DNA from: Collimonas arenae
GTDB taxonomy: Bacteria; Pseudomonadota; Gammaproteobacteria; Burkholderiales; Burkholderiaceae_D
Reading direction: 5' to 3'
Length of the DNA: 64,000 nucleotides
NCBI RefSeq assembly: GCF_000786695.1
Contig: NZ_CP009962.1
Span: 3,534,001-3,598,000, forward strand
A program made the position numbers and the translations under genes. The notes beneath the pieces are model-generated. The model ran no database searches and was not told where the DNA came from. It worked only from the letters and a program-made list of their open reading frames with translations. This document shows, piece by piece, positions 27,087 through 36,449 of the stretch (positions are counted from its first letter, which is position 1; the number at the start of each line of letters is the position of its first letter).

Positions 27087-28046
27087 TCATTCCCCGAATT
27101 GCAAGCCATGGCGCTCCTTGGCGTCCCTGACCGCATTCATCACGCTGATGATGCAATCGTCGCGATAGCGCTCCAGTTCCTTGATCGAGCGCTGGCCTTG
27201 CTGGATGCTGGCGCCATCGACCACTTTTTCGATCAACGCATCCGTCAGTTGCGGCGCCACCAGTTTCGTCCACGGCAACTCTAGCGCCGGCCCGAACTGC
27301 TGCATGAAGTGCCGCATGCCGGCATCGCCACCAGCCAGCGTGTAGGTCAGGAAAGTACCCATGAAAGACCAGCGGATGCCAGCGCCAAAGCGGATCGCGT
27401 CATCGATCTCGCCGGTAGTCGCTACGCCGTCGTTCACCAGATGCAAGGCTTCGCGCCAGACTGCCTCTAGCAAGCGGTCTGCAATAAACCCCGGCACTTC
27501 CTTGCGTACGTGCAGCGGCCGCATGCCGAGATTGCTATAGATTTTCAGCGCCGCGTCGATTGCTTGCGGCGTCGTCTTCTGGCCGCCCAGCACTTCCACC
27601 AGCGGCAACAGATACACCGGATTGAAGGGATGGCCGACGACACAGCGTTGCGGATTTTTGGCGTCGGCATAAAAGTCCGAGGGCAGCAAACCCGAGGTCG
27701 ACGAGGCGATGATGGCGTCCGACTTGGCCGCGGCGCTGATCTTTGCATGCAGGTCGATTTTCAGCTCCATTCGTTCCGGCGCACTTTCCTGGACAAAATC
27801 GACATCCCGCACGCATTCCTCGACCGTCGCCACAAAACGCAGGCGAGCCAGCGAAGCGCCCGTGTGCAAGCCTTGCCGCTCCAGCGCAGGCCATGCATTC
27901 GCCAGCCTGTCCCGCAGTTGTTGCTCGGCGTTCGGCGCCGGATCCCAGGCCACCACGTCCAGGCCGTGCGCCAGCGCCCTGGCGACCCAACCGCTGCCGA
28001 TGACGCCTACACCCAGCGCAGCAAAAATTTTGATATCAGTGATCAT
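27087..28046 (-). CDS. cdhA: L-carnitine 3-dehydrogenase
   Basis: The 319-residue enzyme oxidises L-carnitine to 3-dehydrocarnitine with NAD. It has an N-terminal Rossmann fold ([14 protein letters not shown]), the 3-hydroxyacyl-CoA dehydrogenase motifs [12 protein letters not shown] and [17 protein letters not shown], and the [21 protein letters not shown] helix. The domain lengths fit carnitine dehydrogenase rather than a fatty-acid oxidation enzyme, and the neighbours support this. The ATG at 28046 ([11 protein letters not shown]) is chosen over the open frame to 28067. Confidence 0.92.
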   Translation of the reverse strand: MITDIKIFAALGVGVIGSGWVARALAHGLDVVAWDPAPNAEQQLRDRLANAWPALERQGLHTGASLARLRFVATVEECVRDVDFVQESAPERMELKIDLHAKISAAAKSDAIIASSTSGLLPSDFYADAKNPQRCVVGHPFNPVYLLPLVEVLGGQKTTPQAIDAALKIYSNLGMRPLHVRKEVPGFIADRLLEAVWREALHLVNDGVATTGEIDDAIRFGAGIRWSFMGTFLTYTLAGGDAGMRHFMQQFGPALELPWTKLVAPQLTDALIEKVVDGASIQQGQRSIKELERYRDDCIISVMNAVRDAKERHGLQFGE

Positions 28047-28085
28047 GGTTTTATCCCGTTGCTCCAATAGTCGATGGTGGCTAAG

Positions 28086-28976
28086 TTATCTGCGCTTGAT
28101 CAAGCCGAGCTTTTTCCGCCCCTGCTCCGGTGTCAGGGTGTTGGCTCCCAGTTTGGCAACCAGGTCGACGGCGCGTTCGACCAGGCTGCCGTTGCTTGCG
28201 TAGACGCCCTTATCCAGCCACAGATTATCTTCCAGCCCGACCCGCACGTTGCCGCCCAGCAGAACCGCCTGCGCTACCATCGGCATCTGCATGCGGCCGA
28301 TACCGAAACCGGCCCAGATCGCACCGGGCGGCATGTTGTCGACCATGGCTTTCATGGTGCCGGTATCGGCCGGCGCGCCCCATGGAATGCCAAGACAGAG
28401 CTGGAACAGGGGCATCTCGCCGAGCAAGCCTTCCTTGACCATTTGCTTGGCGAACCACAAATGGCCGGTATCGAATACTTCCAGCTCGGCTTTCACGCCC
28501 AGTTCCTGGATGCGCTTGGCGCCGGCCCGCAACTGGTTGGGCGTGGAAACGTAGATCTGATCGCCATCGCCGAAATTCAGCGTGCCGCAATCGAGGGTGC
28601 AGATTTCCGGTAGCAATTGCTCGATATGGATCAACCGTGTCAACCCGCCCACCAGATCGGTGCCGGGTCCGAAGCGCATCGGCTCTTCGCCAGGGCCGAT
28701 CTCAAGGTCCCCTCCCATGCCGGCGGTCAGATTGAGGATCATGTCGACCCCGGAAGCGCGGATCCGATCCACTAATTCGTAGTACAGCTCTGGATCGCGG
28801 CTAGGCTTGCCGCTGGCGGGATCTCGCACATGGCAATGGACGACGGTGGCGCCAGCCTTGGCGGCCTCTACTGCGGCGGCGGCAATCTGTTGCGGCGTAA
28901 CGGGGATAGCCGGATGGCGGCCAACAGTATCGCCGGCGCCGGTGACGGCGCAGGTGACAATGACTTCATTATTCAT
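28086..28976 (-). CDS. cdhC: 3-keto-5-aminohexanoate cleavage family protein (dehydrocarnitine cleavage)
   Basis: A 296-residue member of the BKACE family (DUF849), TIM-barrel zinc enzymes that cleave beta-keto acids with acetyl-Co[16 protein letters not shown] carries the two metal-binding histidines, and [11 protein letters not shown] the substrate loop. In the carnitine pathway this enzyme converts dehydrocarnitine and acetyl-CoA to betainyl-CoA and acetoacetate. AAGGAA precedes the ATG at 28976. It lies between caiX and cdhA, as in Pseudomonas. Confidence 0.92.
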   Translation of the reverse strand: MNNEVIVTCAVTGAGDTVGRHPAIPVTPQQIAAAAVEAAKAGATVVHCHVRDPASGKPSRDPELYYELVDRIRASGVDMILNLTAGMGGDLEIGPGEEPMRFGPGTDLVGGLTRLIHIEQLLPEICTLDCGTLNFGDGDQIYVSTPNQLRAGAKRIQELGVKAELEVFDTGHLWFAKQMVKEGLLGEMPLFQLCLGIPWGAPADTGTMKAMVDNMPPGAIWAGFGIGRMQMPMVAQAVLLGGNVRVGLEDNLWLDKGVYASNGSLVERAVDLVAKLGANTLTPEQGRKKLGLIKRR

Positions 28977-29019
28977 TGCGTGATTCCTTGATGGGGGTGG
29001 TGAGCGGCGCTGGCCGACC

Positions 29020-29973
29020 TTACATTGCCAAATGCTTTTTGACCTCCTGCAAACCGTCGCGACCGTCGAAAGTGCTAACCTCGGCAAGCCATTTCTCCAG
29101 CATCTGCGGATTTTTGCGGAGAAATTCCCTCGCGGTCGTGGCGGGATCCGTCTTGGCCATGATGGAAGCCATCAGGTGATTTTCAATATCGGTCGTGAAC
29201 TGCAGGTTGGAGATCAGCTTGCCGGCGTTGGGGCAACGCACGAGATAGTCGTTCGCCACCAGCGTATGCACTTGCGCCGCGCCGGAGTTGACGCCAAAGA
29301 CGCTGTCGCCGCCGGTGAGATAGGTCAGCTTCATCTGGATATTCATTGGATGCGGCTCCCAGGCGAAGAACACGATCCATTTATTCTGGCGCGCAGCGCG
29401 TTGCACCTCAGACAGCATGCCGGCCTCGCTCGATTGCACCAGCTTGAAGCCACCCAGGCCGAACAGGTTCTTGTCTATCATTGCCTGGATCTTGCTATTG
29501 GCGCTGCTGCCGGGCTCTATCCCGTATATCTTGCCGTCCAGTTGATCTTTATATTTGGCGATATCGTCTACGCTTTTCAGGCCGCCGTCGGCGACATAGC
29601 TTGGCGCCGCCAGCATGGTTCTGGCGCCCACCAGGTTCGGCTTGTCCAGCATGACAAAGCTACCGGCCTTGAGCAGCGGCTCGACACTCTGCGTCTGTAT
29701 CGGGTCCCAGTAGCCGAGGGAGACGTCAAGCTGGTGATTCTTCAGGCCGACCAGCGAAATCGGCACGGAAACGTTGCGGGTAGTCGGCTTGTAGCCCAGG
29801 CTGTCGAACAACAGCGACGCCAGCGCCGTGGTCGCCGTGATATCGGTCCAGCCGATATCGGCGAAGCGCACCTGACGACAACTTTCCGGCTCTTGTGCAT
29901 AAACCGGCGACGCCTGCAACGTTAGCAGGCAAAGCAAAACCATCACGCAACGTCTGCATAGAAATGAAATCAT
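29020..29973 (-). CDS. caiX: Periplasmic carnitine/betaine-binding protein (OpuAC family)
   Basis: The 317-residue protein has a signal peptide ending VYAQ and an OpuAC/ProX-type substrate-binding fold. Aromatic residues expected to form the cation-pi cage for a trimethylammonium group are visible at W42, Y88-W89 and in [17 protein letters not shown] lies before the ATG. In Pseudomonas the equivalent CaiX works with a shared choline/betaine ABC core encoded elsewhere; no permease or ATPase gene is adjacent here either. Confidence 0.88.
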   Translation of the reverse strand: MISFLCRRCVMVLLCLLTLQASPVYAQEPESCRQVRFADIGWTDITATTALASLLFDSLGYKPTTRNVSVPISLVGLKNHQLDVSLGYWDPIQTQSVEPLLKAGSFVMLDKPNLVGARTMLAAPSYVADGGLKSVDDIAKYKDQLDGKIYGIEPGSSANSKIQAMIDKNLFGLGGFKLVQSSEAGMLSEVQRAARQNKWIVFFAWEPHPMNIQMKLTYLTGGDSVFGVNSGAAQVHTLVANDYLVRCPNAGKLISNLQFTTDIENHLMASIMAKTDPATTAREFLRKNPQMLEKWLAEVSTFDGRDGLQEVKKHLAM

Positions 29974-30158
29974 GTCTCCTCCTATATCTGCAGGACAGAA
30001 TTTACCTGCGAGGGAAAAGCATGACTCGACCTATTACGACCTGTCCTTAGGCTGCGGCGACCTCGGTTCAGATATTTTTTCGTAATACGTACAGTTGGTC
30101 TATCATCCAACGAAGCCAACCGCCACCTTATACGCATAACACACGCATATACATACGC
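29974..30158. promoter_or_regulatory. Divergent promoter region of the carnitine cluster
   Basis: This 185-base region separates caiX (minus) from cdhR (plus) and must contain both promoters. By analogy with Pseudomonas, where CdhR activates the cluster in response to carnitine, a CdhR site is expected here; I could not define it by eye. Confidence 0.5.
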
Positions 30159-31163
30159 ATGACATCCCTTCCCGGCCATGCTCCTGGTCAGATCGACTTT
30201 CTGCTATTGCCGGAGTGCTCCGTCATGGGCTTTGCCTCGGTGCTTGAACCCTTGCGCGTCGCCAATCGTTTCCTCGGCGATCGCTTTTCCGGCGTCCCGT
30301 ATCGATGGCGGATTCTGAGCGTCGACGGCGGCCCGGTGCTGGCCAGCAATGGCATGTCGATTAATGCCGAGGCGGCATTTGACAGCGTTAAGCAAGTGGA
30401 TACCCTGTTCATCGTCGCCGGTTTCAATCCGCTGGCTTACTATCACCCTGCAATCGGCGCCTGGCTGCGCAAGCTGGACCAGTCCGGCGCTACCTTGGGC
30501 GCCATCGATACCGGCTGCTTCCTGCTAGCCGAAGCCGGTTTGCTGCAACGGCAGAAAATCACGCTGCACTGGGAAGCCGCCGCCTCGTTCAAGGAGCGTT
30601 ACCCTTCCCTTGGCATGACAGTGACCCAGGAGTTATTTGAGAATGAGCATCGGCGCCTGACTTGCGCTGGCGGTACCGCGGGCATCGACATGATGCTGGA
30701 CTGGATCGCCCGTCAGCATGGCGCAGAACTGGCGACTGCCGTCTCGGAGCAATTCGTGATGAGCAAGATCCGCCGGCAATCCGATCATCAACGCATGCAG
30801 ATCGGCGTGCGCTACGGCGTACACAACCTGAAAACAGTGCAAGTCATCAGCTTGATGGAAATGAACCTGGAAGAACCGCTCTCCACCGACCAACTGGCAG
30901 CGTCCATCGGCGTTACCCGGCGTCAGCTGGAGCGTCTGTTCAGTACCCACCTGCGTGTCACCCCGACCCACTTCTATCTTGGCCTGAGGCTTGAGCAGGC
31001 GCGCCAGCTATTGCAACAGAGCGAAATGAGCATTACTGCGGTGTGCGTCGCTTGCGGCTTCGAATCGCCCTCTTATTTTTCGCGCGCCTATCGCAACCGT
31101 TTCCAGCGCAGTCCCAAACAAGACCGTGCAGCCAAGCACAAATCAGCGCAAACTGTGAATTGA
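30159..31163 (+). CDS. cdhR: GlxA-type AraC family regulator, probable carnitine regulator CdhR
   Basis: A 334-residue regulator with an N-terminal DJ-1/PfpI-like sensor domain (FLLLPECSVMGFASVLEPLRVANR, TLGAIDTGCFLLAEAGLL) and a C-terminal AraC-type pair of helix-turn-helix motifs (LSTDQLAASIGVTRRQLERLFSTHL and MSITAVCVACGFESPSYFSRAYRNRF). It is transcribed divergently from the carnitine genes, as cdhR is in P. aeruginosa. GbdR and ArgR-like relatives share the same fold, so the name depends on context. Confidence 0.87.
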   Translation: MTSLPGHAPGQIDFLLLPECSVMGFASVLEPLRVANRFLGDRFSGVPYRWRILSVDGGPVLASNGMSINAEAAFDSVKQVDTLFIVAGFNPLAYYHPAIGAWLRKLDQSGATLGAIDTGCFLLAEAGLLQRQKITLHWEAAASFKERYPSLGMTVTQELFENEHRRLTCAGGTAGIDMMLDWIARQHGAELATAVSEQFVMSKIRRQSDHQRMQIGVRYGVHNLKTVQVISLMEMNLEEPLSTDQLAASIGVTRRQLERLFSTHLRVTPTHFYLGLRLEQARQLLQQSEMSITAVCVACGFESPSYFSRAYRNRFQRSPKQDRAAKHKSAQTVN

Positions 31164-31233
31164 AACCAGCTGCATCCATGCTCGGGGTTTCTTCGTATAT
31201 TGAATGTATGAAGCGATCTAAGGAGATATTGCC

Positions 31234-31722
31234 ATGCTAACGCGACGCAACATGATATTCAGGGCCGGCAGGACTTTGCTGACAGGTGGATTACTTGCCG
31301 CACTGGGCTGGCGGGCGACGGCGGCGGCAACCTATGAAGTCATGCATACCGATGCTGAGTGGAAACATCTACTGAATCCGACCCAATATGCGATTTTGCG
31401 GCAAGAAGGCACCGAACGGCCGTTTTCCAGTCCGCTTGACCATGAAAAACGGGTTGGCACCTTTTCTTGCGCCGGCTGCGACCTCGCGGCCTTCTCCTCC
31501 AAGACCAAATTCGACAGCGGCACCGGCTGGCCCAGTTTCTGGCAGCCGCTGCCGAATGCCGTAGCCACCAGAACCGATAGCACGCTCGGCATGACCCGCA
31601 CCGAGGTGCACTGTCGCCGCTGCGGCGGTCATCTGGGTCATGTATTTAACGATGGCCCGAAACCTACCGGCCTGCGCTACTGCATGAACGGTGCGGTCTT
31701 GAATTTCAAACCGGAAATCTGA
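31234..31722 (+). CDS. msrB: Peptide-methionine (R)-S-oxide reductase with export signal
   Basis: A 162-residue MsrB. The first ~32 residues (RRNMIFRAGRTLLTGGLLAALGW...ATAAA) have a twin arginine and hydrophobic core like a Tat signal, so the enzyme probably acts in the periplasm. The domain has the zinc-binding CAGC and CRRC pairs, the GWPSFWQP substrate pocket, and the catalytic cysteine in RYCMNG. AAGGAG lies nine bases before the ATG. It repairs oxidised methionine in proteins. Confidence 0.93.
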   Translation: MLTRRNMIFRAGRTLLTGGLLAALGWRATAAATYEVMHTDAEWKHLLNPTQYAILRQEGTERPFSSPLDHEKRVGTFSCAGCDLAAFSSKTKFDSGTGWPSFWQPLPNAVATRTDSTLGMTRTEVHCRRCGGHLGHVFNDGPKPTGLRYCMNGAVLNFKPEI

Positions 31723-31761
31723 CGGCAAGGCCGTTACGGCCAATGCCTCCGGCTCTTGCCT

Positions 31762-32670
31762 TTATACGCGGCGGGTACCGGTATCGACCGCCTTGGTTTG
31801 TCCCGATTCCAGCGTAAAGCCGGCGCCGGAATCGGTGCCCATGACCTTGACCAGATAAGGCATCAATTCCTTGAGCATCGGCTCCAGTGTCCATGGAGGA
31901 TTGATCACGAACATGCCGCTGCTGTGCAAGCCGAAGCCATCCGGCGACGGCGTCTTGACCGTCAACGTGACATTCAGCCAGCCATTCGCTTTCATGCGCT
32001 TGAGCTTGTCCGGCAGTTGCCGCGACTCCATGCGGTTCAGCACCGGATACCAGACGGCATAGGTGCCGGTGGAAAAGCGGACCAATGCATCTTCAATGGT
32101 GTTCTTGACGAGACGGTAATCGTCTTTCACCTCATACGGCGGATCGATCAGCACCAGGCCGCGGCGCGATGGCGGCGGCAACAAAGCCTTGAGGCCGAGG
32201 AAGCCGTCGCCCAGATGGATCATGACGCGCTTGCCGCGGCCATTGCCGCGCGGATTGCGTTCGGCTTCAAGACGGCGGAAATTGTCGGTCAGGATCTTGC
32301 CGTCGCTAGGATGCAATTCGAACAGACGCAAACGGTCCTGCTCGCGCATGACGGCATCAGCGCAATACGGCGAACCGGGATAGTAACGCAGCTTGCCATC
32401 CGGATTCAACTGCCTGACCACATCGACATATTCGGCCGCTGCAGGTGGCAGGTCCTTTCGGTCCCAGAGGCGGCTGATACCGCTCTCGAATTCGGCGTTT
32501 TTCGAGGCATAGCCGCCATCCAGTGCATACACGCCGGCGCCGGCGTGGGTATCGATGACCATGTAGGACGTATCCTTCTGGCCCAGGTAACGCAACAACT
32601 GGATGGTGACCAAGTGCTTCAGCACATCGGCGTGATTGCCGGCGTGGAAGGCATGGCGGTAACTCAACAT
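31762..32670 (-). CDS. rlmJ: 23S rRNA (adenine(2030)-N6)-methyltransferase RlmJ
   Basis: The 302-residue protein starts MLSYRHAFHAGNHADVLKH, the invariant N-terminus of RlmJ. The SAM-dependent methyltransferase fold shows DTHAGAGVY for SAM binding and the catalytic LVLIDPPYEVKDDY. In E. coli it methylates A2030 of 23S rRNA and the family was also linked to use of DNA as a nutrient (ComJ). The protein is about 20 residues longer than E. coli RlmJ at the C-terminus. The frame is open to 32703 but homology starts at 32670. Confidence 0.94.
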   Translation of the reverse strand: MLSYRHAFHAGNHADVLKHLVTIQLLRYLGQKDTSYMVIDTHAGAGVYALDGGYASKNAEFESGISRLWDRKDLPPAAAEYVDVVRQLNPDGKLRYYPGSPYCADAVMREQDRLRLFELHPSDGKILTDNFRRLEAERNPRGNGRGKRVMIHLGDGFLGLKALLPPPSRRGLVLIDPPYEVKDDYRLVKNTIEDALVRFSTGTYAVWYPVLNRMESRQLPDKLKRMKANGWLNVTLTVKTPSPDGFGLHSSGMFVINPPWTLEPMLKELMPYLVKVMGTDSGAGFTLESGQTKAVDTGTRRV

Positions 32671-32920
32671 AGGGGACTCTATCGTGGTGAAGTGTGTTGC
32701 CACACTCTACAGGCCGGCGGCCAAGCACGGTAAACATAAATGCAGGCCGGACTGACGGGTAGAAGTGCGGTAAAGCCGCTGGCGAAGCTGTAATAGCTGT
32801 AATTATTAGCGTTGCGCCGCGTAAACGACCAGCATTCTAACATTGCCGCATCCGATGACGAAGTTAGAAGCGTCTTGCACCCCGGATTGCCGCAAAACGA
32901 CGCCGATGCCAAAAAGCCAT

Positions 32921-33460
32921 CTATTCGTCGATGGATTGCACTTTCAACATCTGTTCGGCCACCTCGACACAAGCTTCAATGTGTTTGTTGCCTATCGCCC
33001 GGAAAGCAGAAAAACCGATCGCGGCCGATACCATCTGCCCGGCGATCGGCACCAGCCTGGTAGCATTTTTGGAAACGATCTTGACCCCGCTGCGTGTCAG
33101 TATTTTCAACAGCAGTTCACGCGTCACCACTCGCCCTACCAACGTACTGCCGAGGCCGACAATGGTACTGTAAGTGGCTACCCTGAGCTTGGGCTGCAGT
33201 TTTTCAATCTGCTGCGGCGTCAGGCCGAAGGCGGCGTTGATGTCTTCGATCAGGCGCGACAGCAGATGGATATCCACTGCGATATCGACGCCCATGACCG
33301 GCAAGGCGGAAGCGCCCGCCGACAGCAGCGCCCGCTTGGCCACCATCTGGCGACAGCGCAGGCGCACCGCGTGCAGTGCAGTTTCAGAAGCGGGGATGAG
33401 GACGCTCAAGCTCCCCGCTGTCTGCTTGGCGGGCTTGCGCCATGGCAGGCGTTCTAGCAT
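32921..33460 (-). CDS. Membrane-associated conserved hypothetical protein
   Basis: A 179-residue protein with hydrophobic, helix-rich central segments (ALLSAGASALPVMGVDIAVDIHLL; VPIAGQMVSAAIGFSAFRAIG) and no signal peptide. It somewhat resembles the membrane segment of DUF697/YcjF-like proteins, but I am not confident of the family. Its ATG overlaps the stop of the preceding GlsB-like gene (TGATG), so the two are likely co-translated, which suggests a shared envelope-stress role (inference). Confidence 0.75.
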   Translation of the reverse strand: MLERLPWRKPAKQTAGSLSVLIPASETALHAVRLRCRQMVAKRALLSAGASALPVMGVDIAVDIHLLSRLIEDINAAFGLTPQQIEKLQPKLRVATYSTIVGLGSTLVGRVVTRELLLKILTRSGVKIVSKNATRLVPIAGQMVSAAIGFSAFRAIGNKHIEACVEVAEQMLKVQSIDE

Positions 33461-33714
33461 CAGTTGGCCGCCTTACCTTTGACGAATCCATAAATCACCA
33501 GCAACACAAACGCGCCGACGATGGATCCGATAAACCCTGCGCCTTGGCCGGCGTGGTACCAGCCCAAGGCTTGGCCGACGTAACCGGCCAGGAACGAGCC
33601 CGCGATACCCAGCAAAGTCGTTACGATGAAACCCATGTTCTCACGTCCGGGATGGATCAGTTTAGCGATCACGCCGACGATGAAACCTACGATGATTGTC
33701 CCCAGAATTTCCAT
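33460..33714 (-). CDS. GlsB/YeaQ/YmgE family stress-response membrane protein
   Basis: An 84-residue, three-helix, glycine-rich membrane protein of the transglycosylase-associated protein family: GTIIVGFIVGVIAKLIHPGRENMGFIVTTLLGIAGSFLAGYVG carries the conserved KxxxPG and TxLLGIxGS patterns. Family members are induced in stationary phase and envelope stress; the molecular function is unknown. GAGGAG precedes the ATG. Confidence 0.92.
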   Translation of the reverse strand: MEILGTIIVGFIVGVIAKLIHPGRENMGFIVTTLLGIAGSFLAGYVGQALGWYHAGQGAGFIGSIVGAFVLLVIYGFVKGKAAN

Positions 33715-34064
33715 TGATGCTCCTCAAGGTTGATATGGGATACAAGCCAGCTACGCTAAGCGAATCTGCCAGCCCACCGCACAATATAGAGCAAAGCCTG
33801 GTCATCCGCAGCGATTGAGATGCAAACTTATGTGAAATGTTGGTAAAAAAATATTTTAAGAGGCTGTTGCAAACACAGATGGCTGGACGCTCCGACGAAG
33901 ACAGTACGAGTAGTACGGCAAGGAGGGTGTAGCAGGGATTTCAGACGACACTTCGTCTGCTTGCGGAACGACCCGGGCTTGCTAGCCCGGGCGCGCCCTG
34001 CAGGGGCAACAACGCCAAGTGTGCTTGCAACAGCCTCTAAGTACCTGCTGCAAAGCCGTCCCTG
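33715..34064. other. Intergenic region carrying a MITE-like element
   Basis: This 350-base gap has no gene. The first ~145 bases (33715-33858) should contain the GlsB-like promoter on the minus strand. The remainder is almost wholly the 180-bp element described separately, which ends 26 bases before the stop of the chloride channel gene. Confidence 0.6.
33859..34038. mobile_element. 180-bp MITE-like element with 19-bp terminal inverted repeats
   Basis: The left end reads AGAGGCTGTTGCAAACACA (33859-33877) and the right end is its reverse complement with one mismatch (34020-34038). The interior is non-coding and folds strongly: AGACGA-cact-TCGTCT at 33943-33958, CCCGGGCT-tgct-AGCCCGGG at 33972-33991, and the palindrome CCCTGCAGGG. 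Size and structure fit a miniature inverted-repeat element mobilised by a transposase elsewhere; the ends resemble those of some IS5-group elements (from memory). No clear target duplication flanks it beyond short A/T-rich sequence. Confidence 0.75.
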
Positions 34065-35828
34065 CTACGCTCGCAATGCGTGCGAACGGTCCAGCCGGAA
34101 ATACGCATCCAGTAACGATGTCTTGTAGACCGCTCCCAGCAGCTCAGGGTCTTCGTGGCTGCGCACTACCGGCAGCCGTTCGCCCTGATGGTCCAGGAAC
34201 GATTGCAATGCGTCGCCGAGCGACATGTCCGGCGTCACAACATGCAAGAACTCACGCCGCACAAAATCCGCAGCCATCTTGGCTTCGGTGTCGGCCTTGT
34301 CCAGCAGGCAGGAAGTAATGTCTTGCAGCGCAACCACACCGCAATAGCGGTTGCGCGGATCGACGACATAAATATATTTCACCGGATATTTCAGGAACAG
34401 TCCGCTGATTTCGGCGAACGACGCCGTCAGCGGCAAGACGGTATCGGCCGGCCGGATCAGCTCGCTCATGTGGATGCCGCGCAGCCGCACCCGCTCTTGG
34501 GCATCGCGGTTGCGTTTGATGGTGATGTCGTACATGGAAGCGCCGTTAATGCTGCGCGCCACAAAATATGCCACTACGCAGGACAACATCAATGGCAATA
34601 CCACCTGATAGCTCAAGGTCATCTCGAAAATCATCAGGATCGCCATCAACGGCGCACTGGTAGCCGCCGCCAGAAACGCGCCCATGCCCACCATGGCATA
34701 CGCGAACGGCGCCGATGTCATCCCTGGCATCAGCGCGTGCAACACCTGTCCGAACAGATAACCGATGGCGGCGCCGACAAACAAGGTTGGCGTAAAGATA
34801 CCGCCGACCGCGCCGGAACCGGTGGTGATGGATGTCGCCACCACCTTCAGTACCAACACCAGCAGCACGCTCCACCACAGCCATGGCGTATGCAGCAAGG
34901 AATTGACCACGCTATAGCCATTGCCCCAGACTTCCGGCATCCAGATCGAAATGAACCCGACCAGCAAACCGCCCACGCATAGCCGCAGCGGCAAAGGCAA
35001 TGCCGTCTTGGTAAACGCTTGTTTGGAAAACGCCAGCAGGCGCAAGAATTGCGGGGCGGCGACGCCAGCCATGATCCCCAGCAGCACAAACCACAATATC
35101 TCCATCCCTGCGACCGGCGGGAACGGCGGCATCTCATAGGCCGGGTGATAGCCGGGCAGCTCGCGCATGGTGATGTTGGCCACCACCGAAGCCACCACTA
35201 CCGGCCCGAAACTCTCCATCACAATCGCGCCCAGCACGATCTCTGTCACAAAAAACGCGCCGGCAATCGGCGCGTTATAGGCCGAGGTAATCCCCGCCGC
35301 CGCGCCGCACGCCACCAGCAAACGCAAGCGCGCCGGGCTGAAATGGGTAAACCGGCCGACCAGCGACGCCGCCAGCGCCGCCAGTTGCACCATCGGCCCT
35401 TCGCGCCCGATCGAACCGCCTGACACCACCGTCGCCAGCGAAGACAAGCTGCGCAGCAGACTCTCCCGCACCGGGATATTGCCATCGCCGATCGCTACCG
35501 CTTCCATGTAATCCGAGGTGGCGCTGGATGGCATGCGCTTCGCCCAAATCAGGATCGCGCCCGCCACCAAGCCGCCGCAGGCCGGCAACGCCAACCGCGC
35601 CCACCAAGGCAGACTCTTGGCCATGGCGACAAAGCTGCCGCTCTGGCCCGTCAGCAAATGCTGCAAACCGTAAATGCACTCGCGGAACAATATAGTGGCC
35701 AAAGCGCCCAAAAAGCCAACCACCGCGGCCCACAGCAGCATCGAATGGCTTTCTGAAAAATGGAACAGGCGCTGCAGGCGGATCCGGTATCTGAGGAGCG
35801 TGCTGCGAGATGTGCTACTTGAAAGCAT
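34065..35828 (-). CDS. ClC-family chloride channel/transporter with CBS domains
   Basis: A 587-residue ClC protein with about ten membrane helices. Selectivity-filter motifs VVSGGSIGREGPMVQ (GREGP) and GSGAVGGIFTPTLFVGAAIGYLFG are present, and the C-terminal ~140 residues form a pair of CBS domains (LIRPADTVLPLTASFAEI... and VVTPDMSLGDALQSFLDHQGERLPVV). Such CBS domains usually bind adenine nucleotides to control transport. The position corresponding to the E. coli ClC glutamate gate is kept in GREGP. Start at ATG 35828; a TTG at 35843 is in frame. Confidence 0.92.
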   Translation of the reverse strand: MLSSSTSRSTLLRYRIRLQRLFHFSESHSMLLWAAVVGFLGALATILFRECIYGLQHLLTGQSGSFVAMAKSLPWWARLALPACGGLVAGAILIWAKRMPSSATSDYMEAVAIGDGNIPVRESLLRSLSSLATVVSGGSIGREGPMVQLAALAASLVGRFTHFSPARLRLLVACGAAAGITSAYNAPIAGAFFVTEIVLGAIVMESFGPVVVASVVANITMRELPGYHPAYEMPPFPPVAGMEILWFVLLGIMAGVAAPQFLRLLAFSKQAFTKTALPLPLRLCVGGLLVGFISIWMPEVWGNGYSVVNSLLHTPWLWWSVLLVLVLKVVATSITTGSGAVGGIFTPTLFVGAAIGYLFGQVLHALMPGMTSAPFAYAMVGMGAFLAAATSAPLMAILMIFEMTLSYQVVLPLMLSCVVAYFVARSINGASMYDITIKRNRDAQERVRLRGIHMSELIRPADTVLPLTASFAEISGLFLKYPVKYIYVVDPRNRYCGVVALQDITSCLLDKADTEAKMAADFVRREFLHVVTPDMSLGDALQSFLDHQGERLPVVRSHEDPELLGAVYKTSLLDAYFRLDRSHALRA

Positions 35829-35893
35829 GGTGTGTGATGGCAAAGTGGGCGTGATGGGGTGCTGTCTGTCGTTGGCAGTCGCTAGCAGTCGGC

Positions 35894-36271
35894 TTAGTGC
35901 TCTGGCGTAGGAGCAGGACTGCCCTGCGGCGCCATCAAGCCGGCAAAATACGCCATGTCGGCCGCCACTGCAGCCTCAGCCCTGGCCTGCATCGCCTGGT
36001 AATGTGCCAAGACTTCCTGTCCCGTCGCGGTCACCTGCGCCCCGCCGCCCTTGGCGCCGCCGGTTGCAGTCGCCACCAAAGGCTGCTTGAAACACTGGTT
36101 CATTGCCTCGACCAGCAACCAGGCGCGCCGGTAAGACATGCCGATTGCGCGCGCCGCCGCAGAAATTGAGCCGCTTTGCTGTATCGCCAGCAGCAGCGCC
36201 GCCTTGCCTGGACCGAAGGCGATGATCTCGCCTTGCAACACTCTGAGCCGTATCGATTTGGAATTTGCCAT
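35894..36271 (-). CDS. ModE-like winged-helix regulator without molybdate-binding domain
   Basis: A 125-residue protein with only the LysR-type winged helix of ModE: ALLLAIQQSGSISAAARAIGMSYRRAWLLVEAMNQCFKQPLV followed by GGAKGGGAQVTATGQEVLAHYQAM. The C-terminal molbindin (TOBE) domains that sense molybdate in E. coli ModE are absent. It is divergent from modABC, where its likely operator sits. How it senses molybdate is not clear from sequence. ATG 36271 (MANSKSIRLRV) is chosen over the open frame to 36322. Confidence 0.88.
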   Translation of the reverse strand: MANSKSIRLRVLQGEIIAFGPGKAALLLAIQQSGSISAAARAIGMSYRRAWLLVEAMNQCFKQPLVATATGGAKGGGAQVTATGQEVLAHYQAMQARAEAAVAADMAYFAGLMAPQGSPAPTPEH

Positions 36272-36379
36272 AGGCGGGATTGTAGCAAGGAGGTAGCTTG
36301 AATATGGATATTTTGTCGGCAACCATTCTCCGTAGAAAAGTGCATCCTGCCGACATACTACTTATACTAATTTGACAAG

Positions 36380-36408
36380 TTGACTAACGCTATATCCTGC
36401 CATATATT
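36380..36408 (+). promoter_or_regulatory. Predicted modABC promoter
   Basis: TTGACT (36380-36385) and TATATT (36403-36408) are separated by 17 bases, a good sigma-70 match, about 42 bases before the modA ATG. The -10 box lies inside the predicted ModE site, which fits repression when molybdate is plentiful. Confidence 0.6.
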
Positions 36409-36411
36409 TCG
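36387..36411 (+). promoter_or_regulatory. Predicted ModE operator
   Basis: CGCTATAT (36388-36395) and ATATATTTCG (36402-36411) form an imperfect inverted repeat around six bases, resembling the CGTTATAT-N-ATATAACG operator known for ModE. Position between divergent modE-like and modA genes and overlap with the modA -10 box support it; the right half-site is irregular. Confidence 0.55.
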
Positions 36412-36449
36412 CTTTCCATTTTGCCACTTTCCGCCCAGGAGATACTGCG

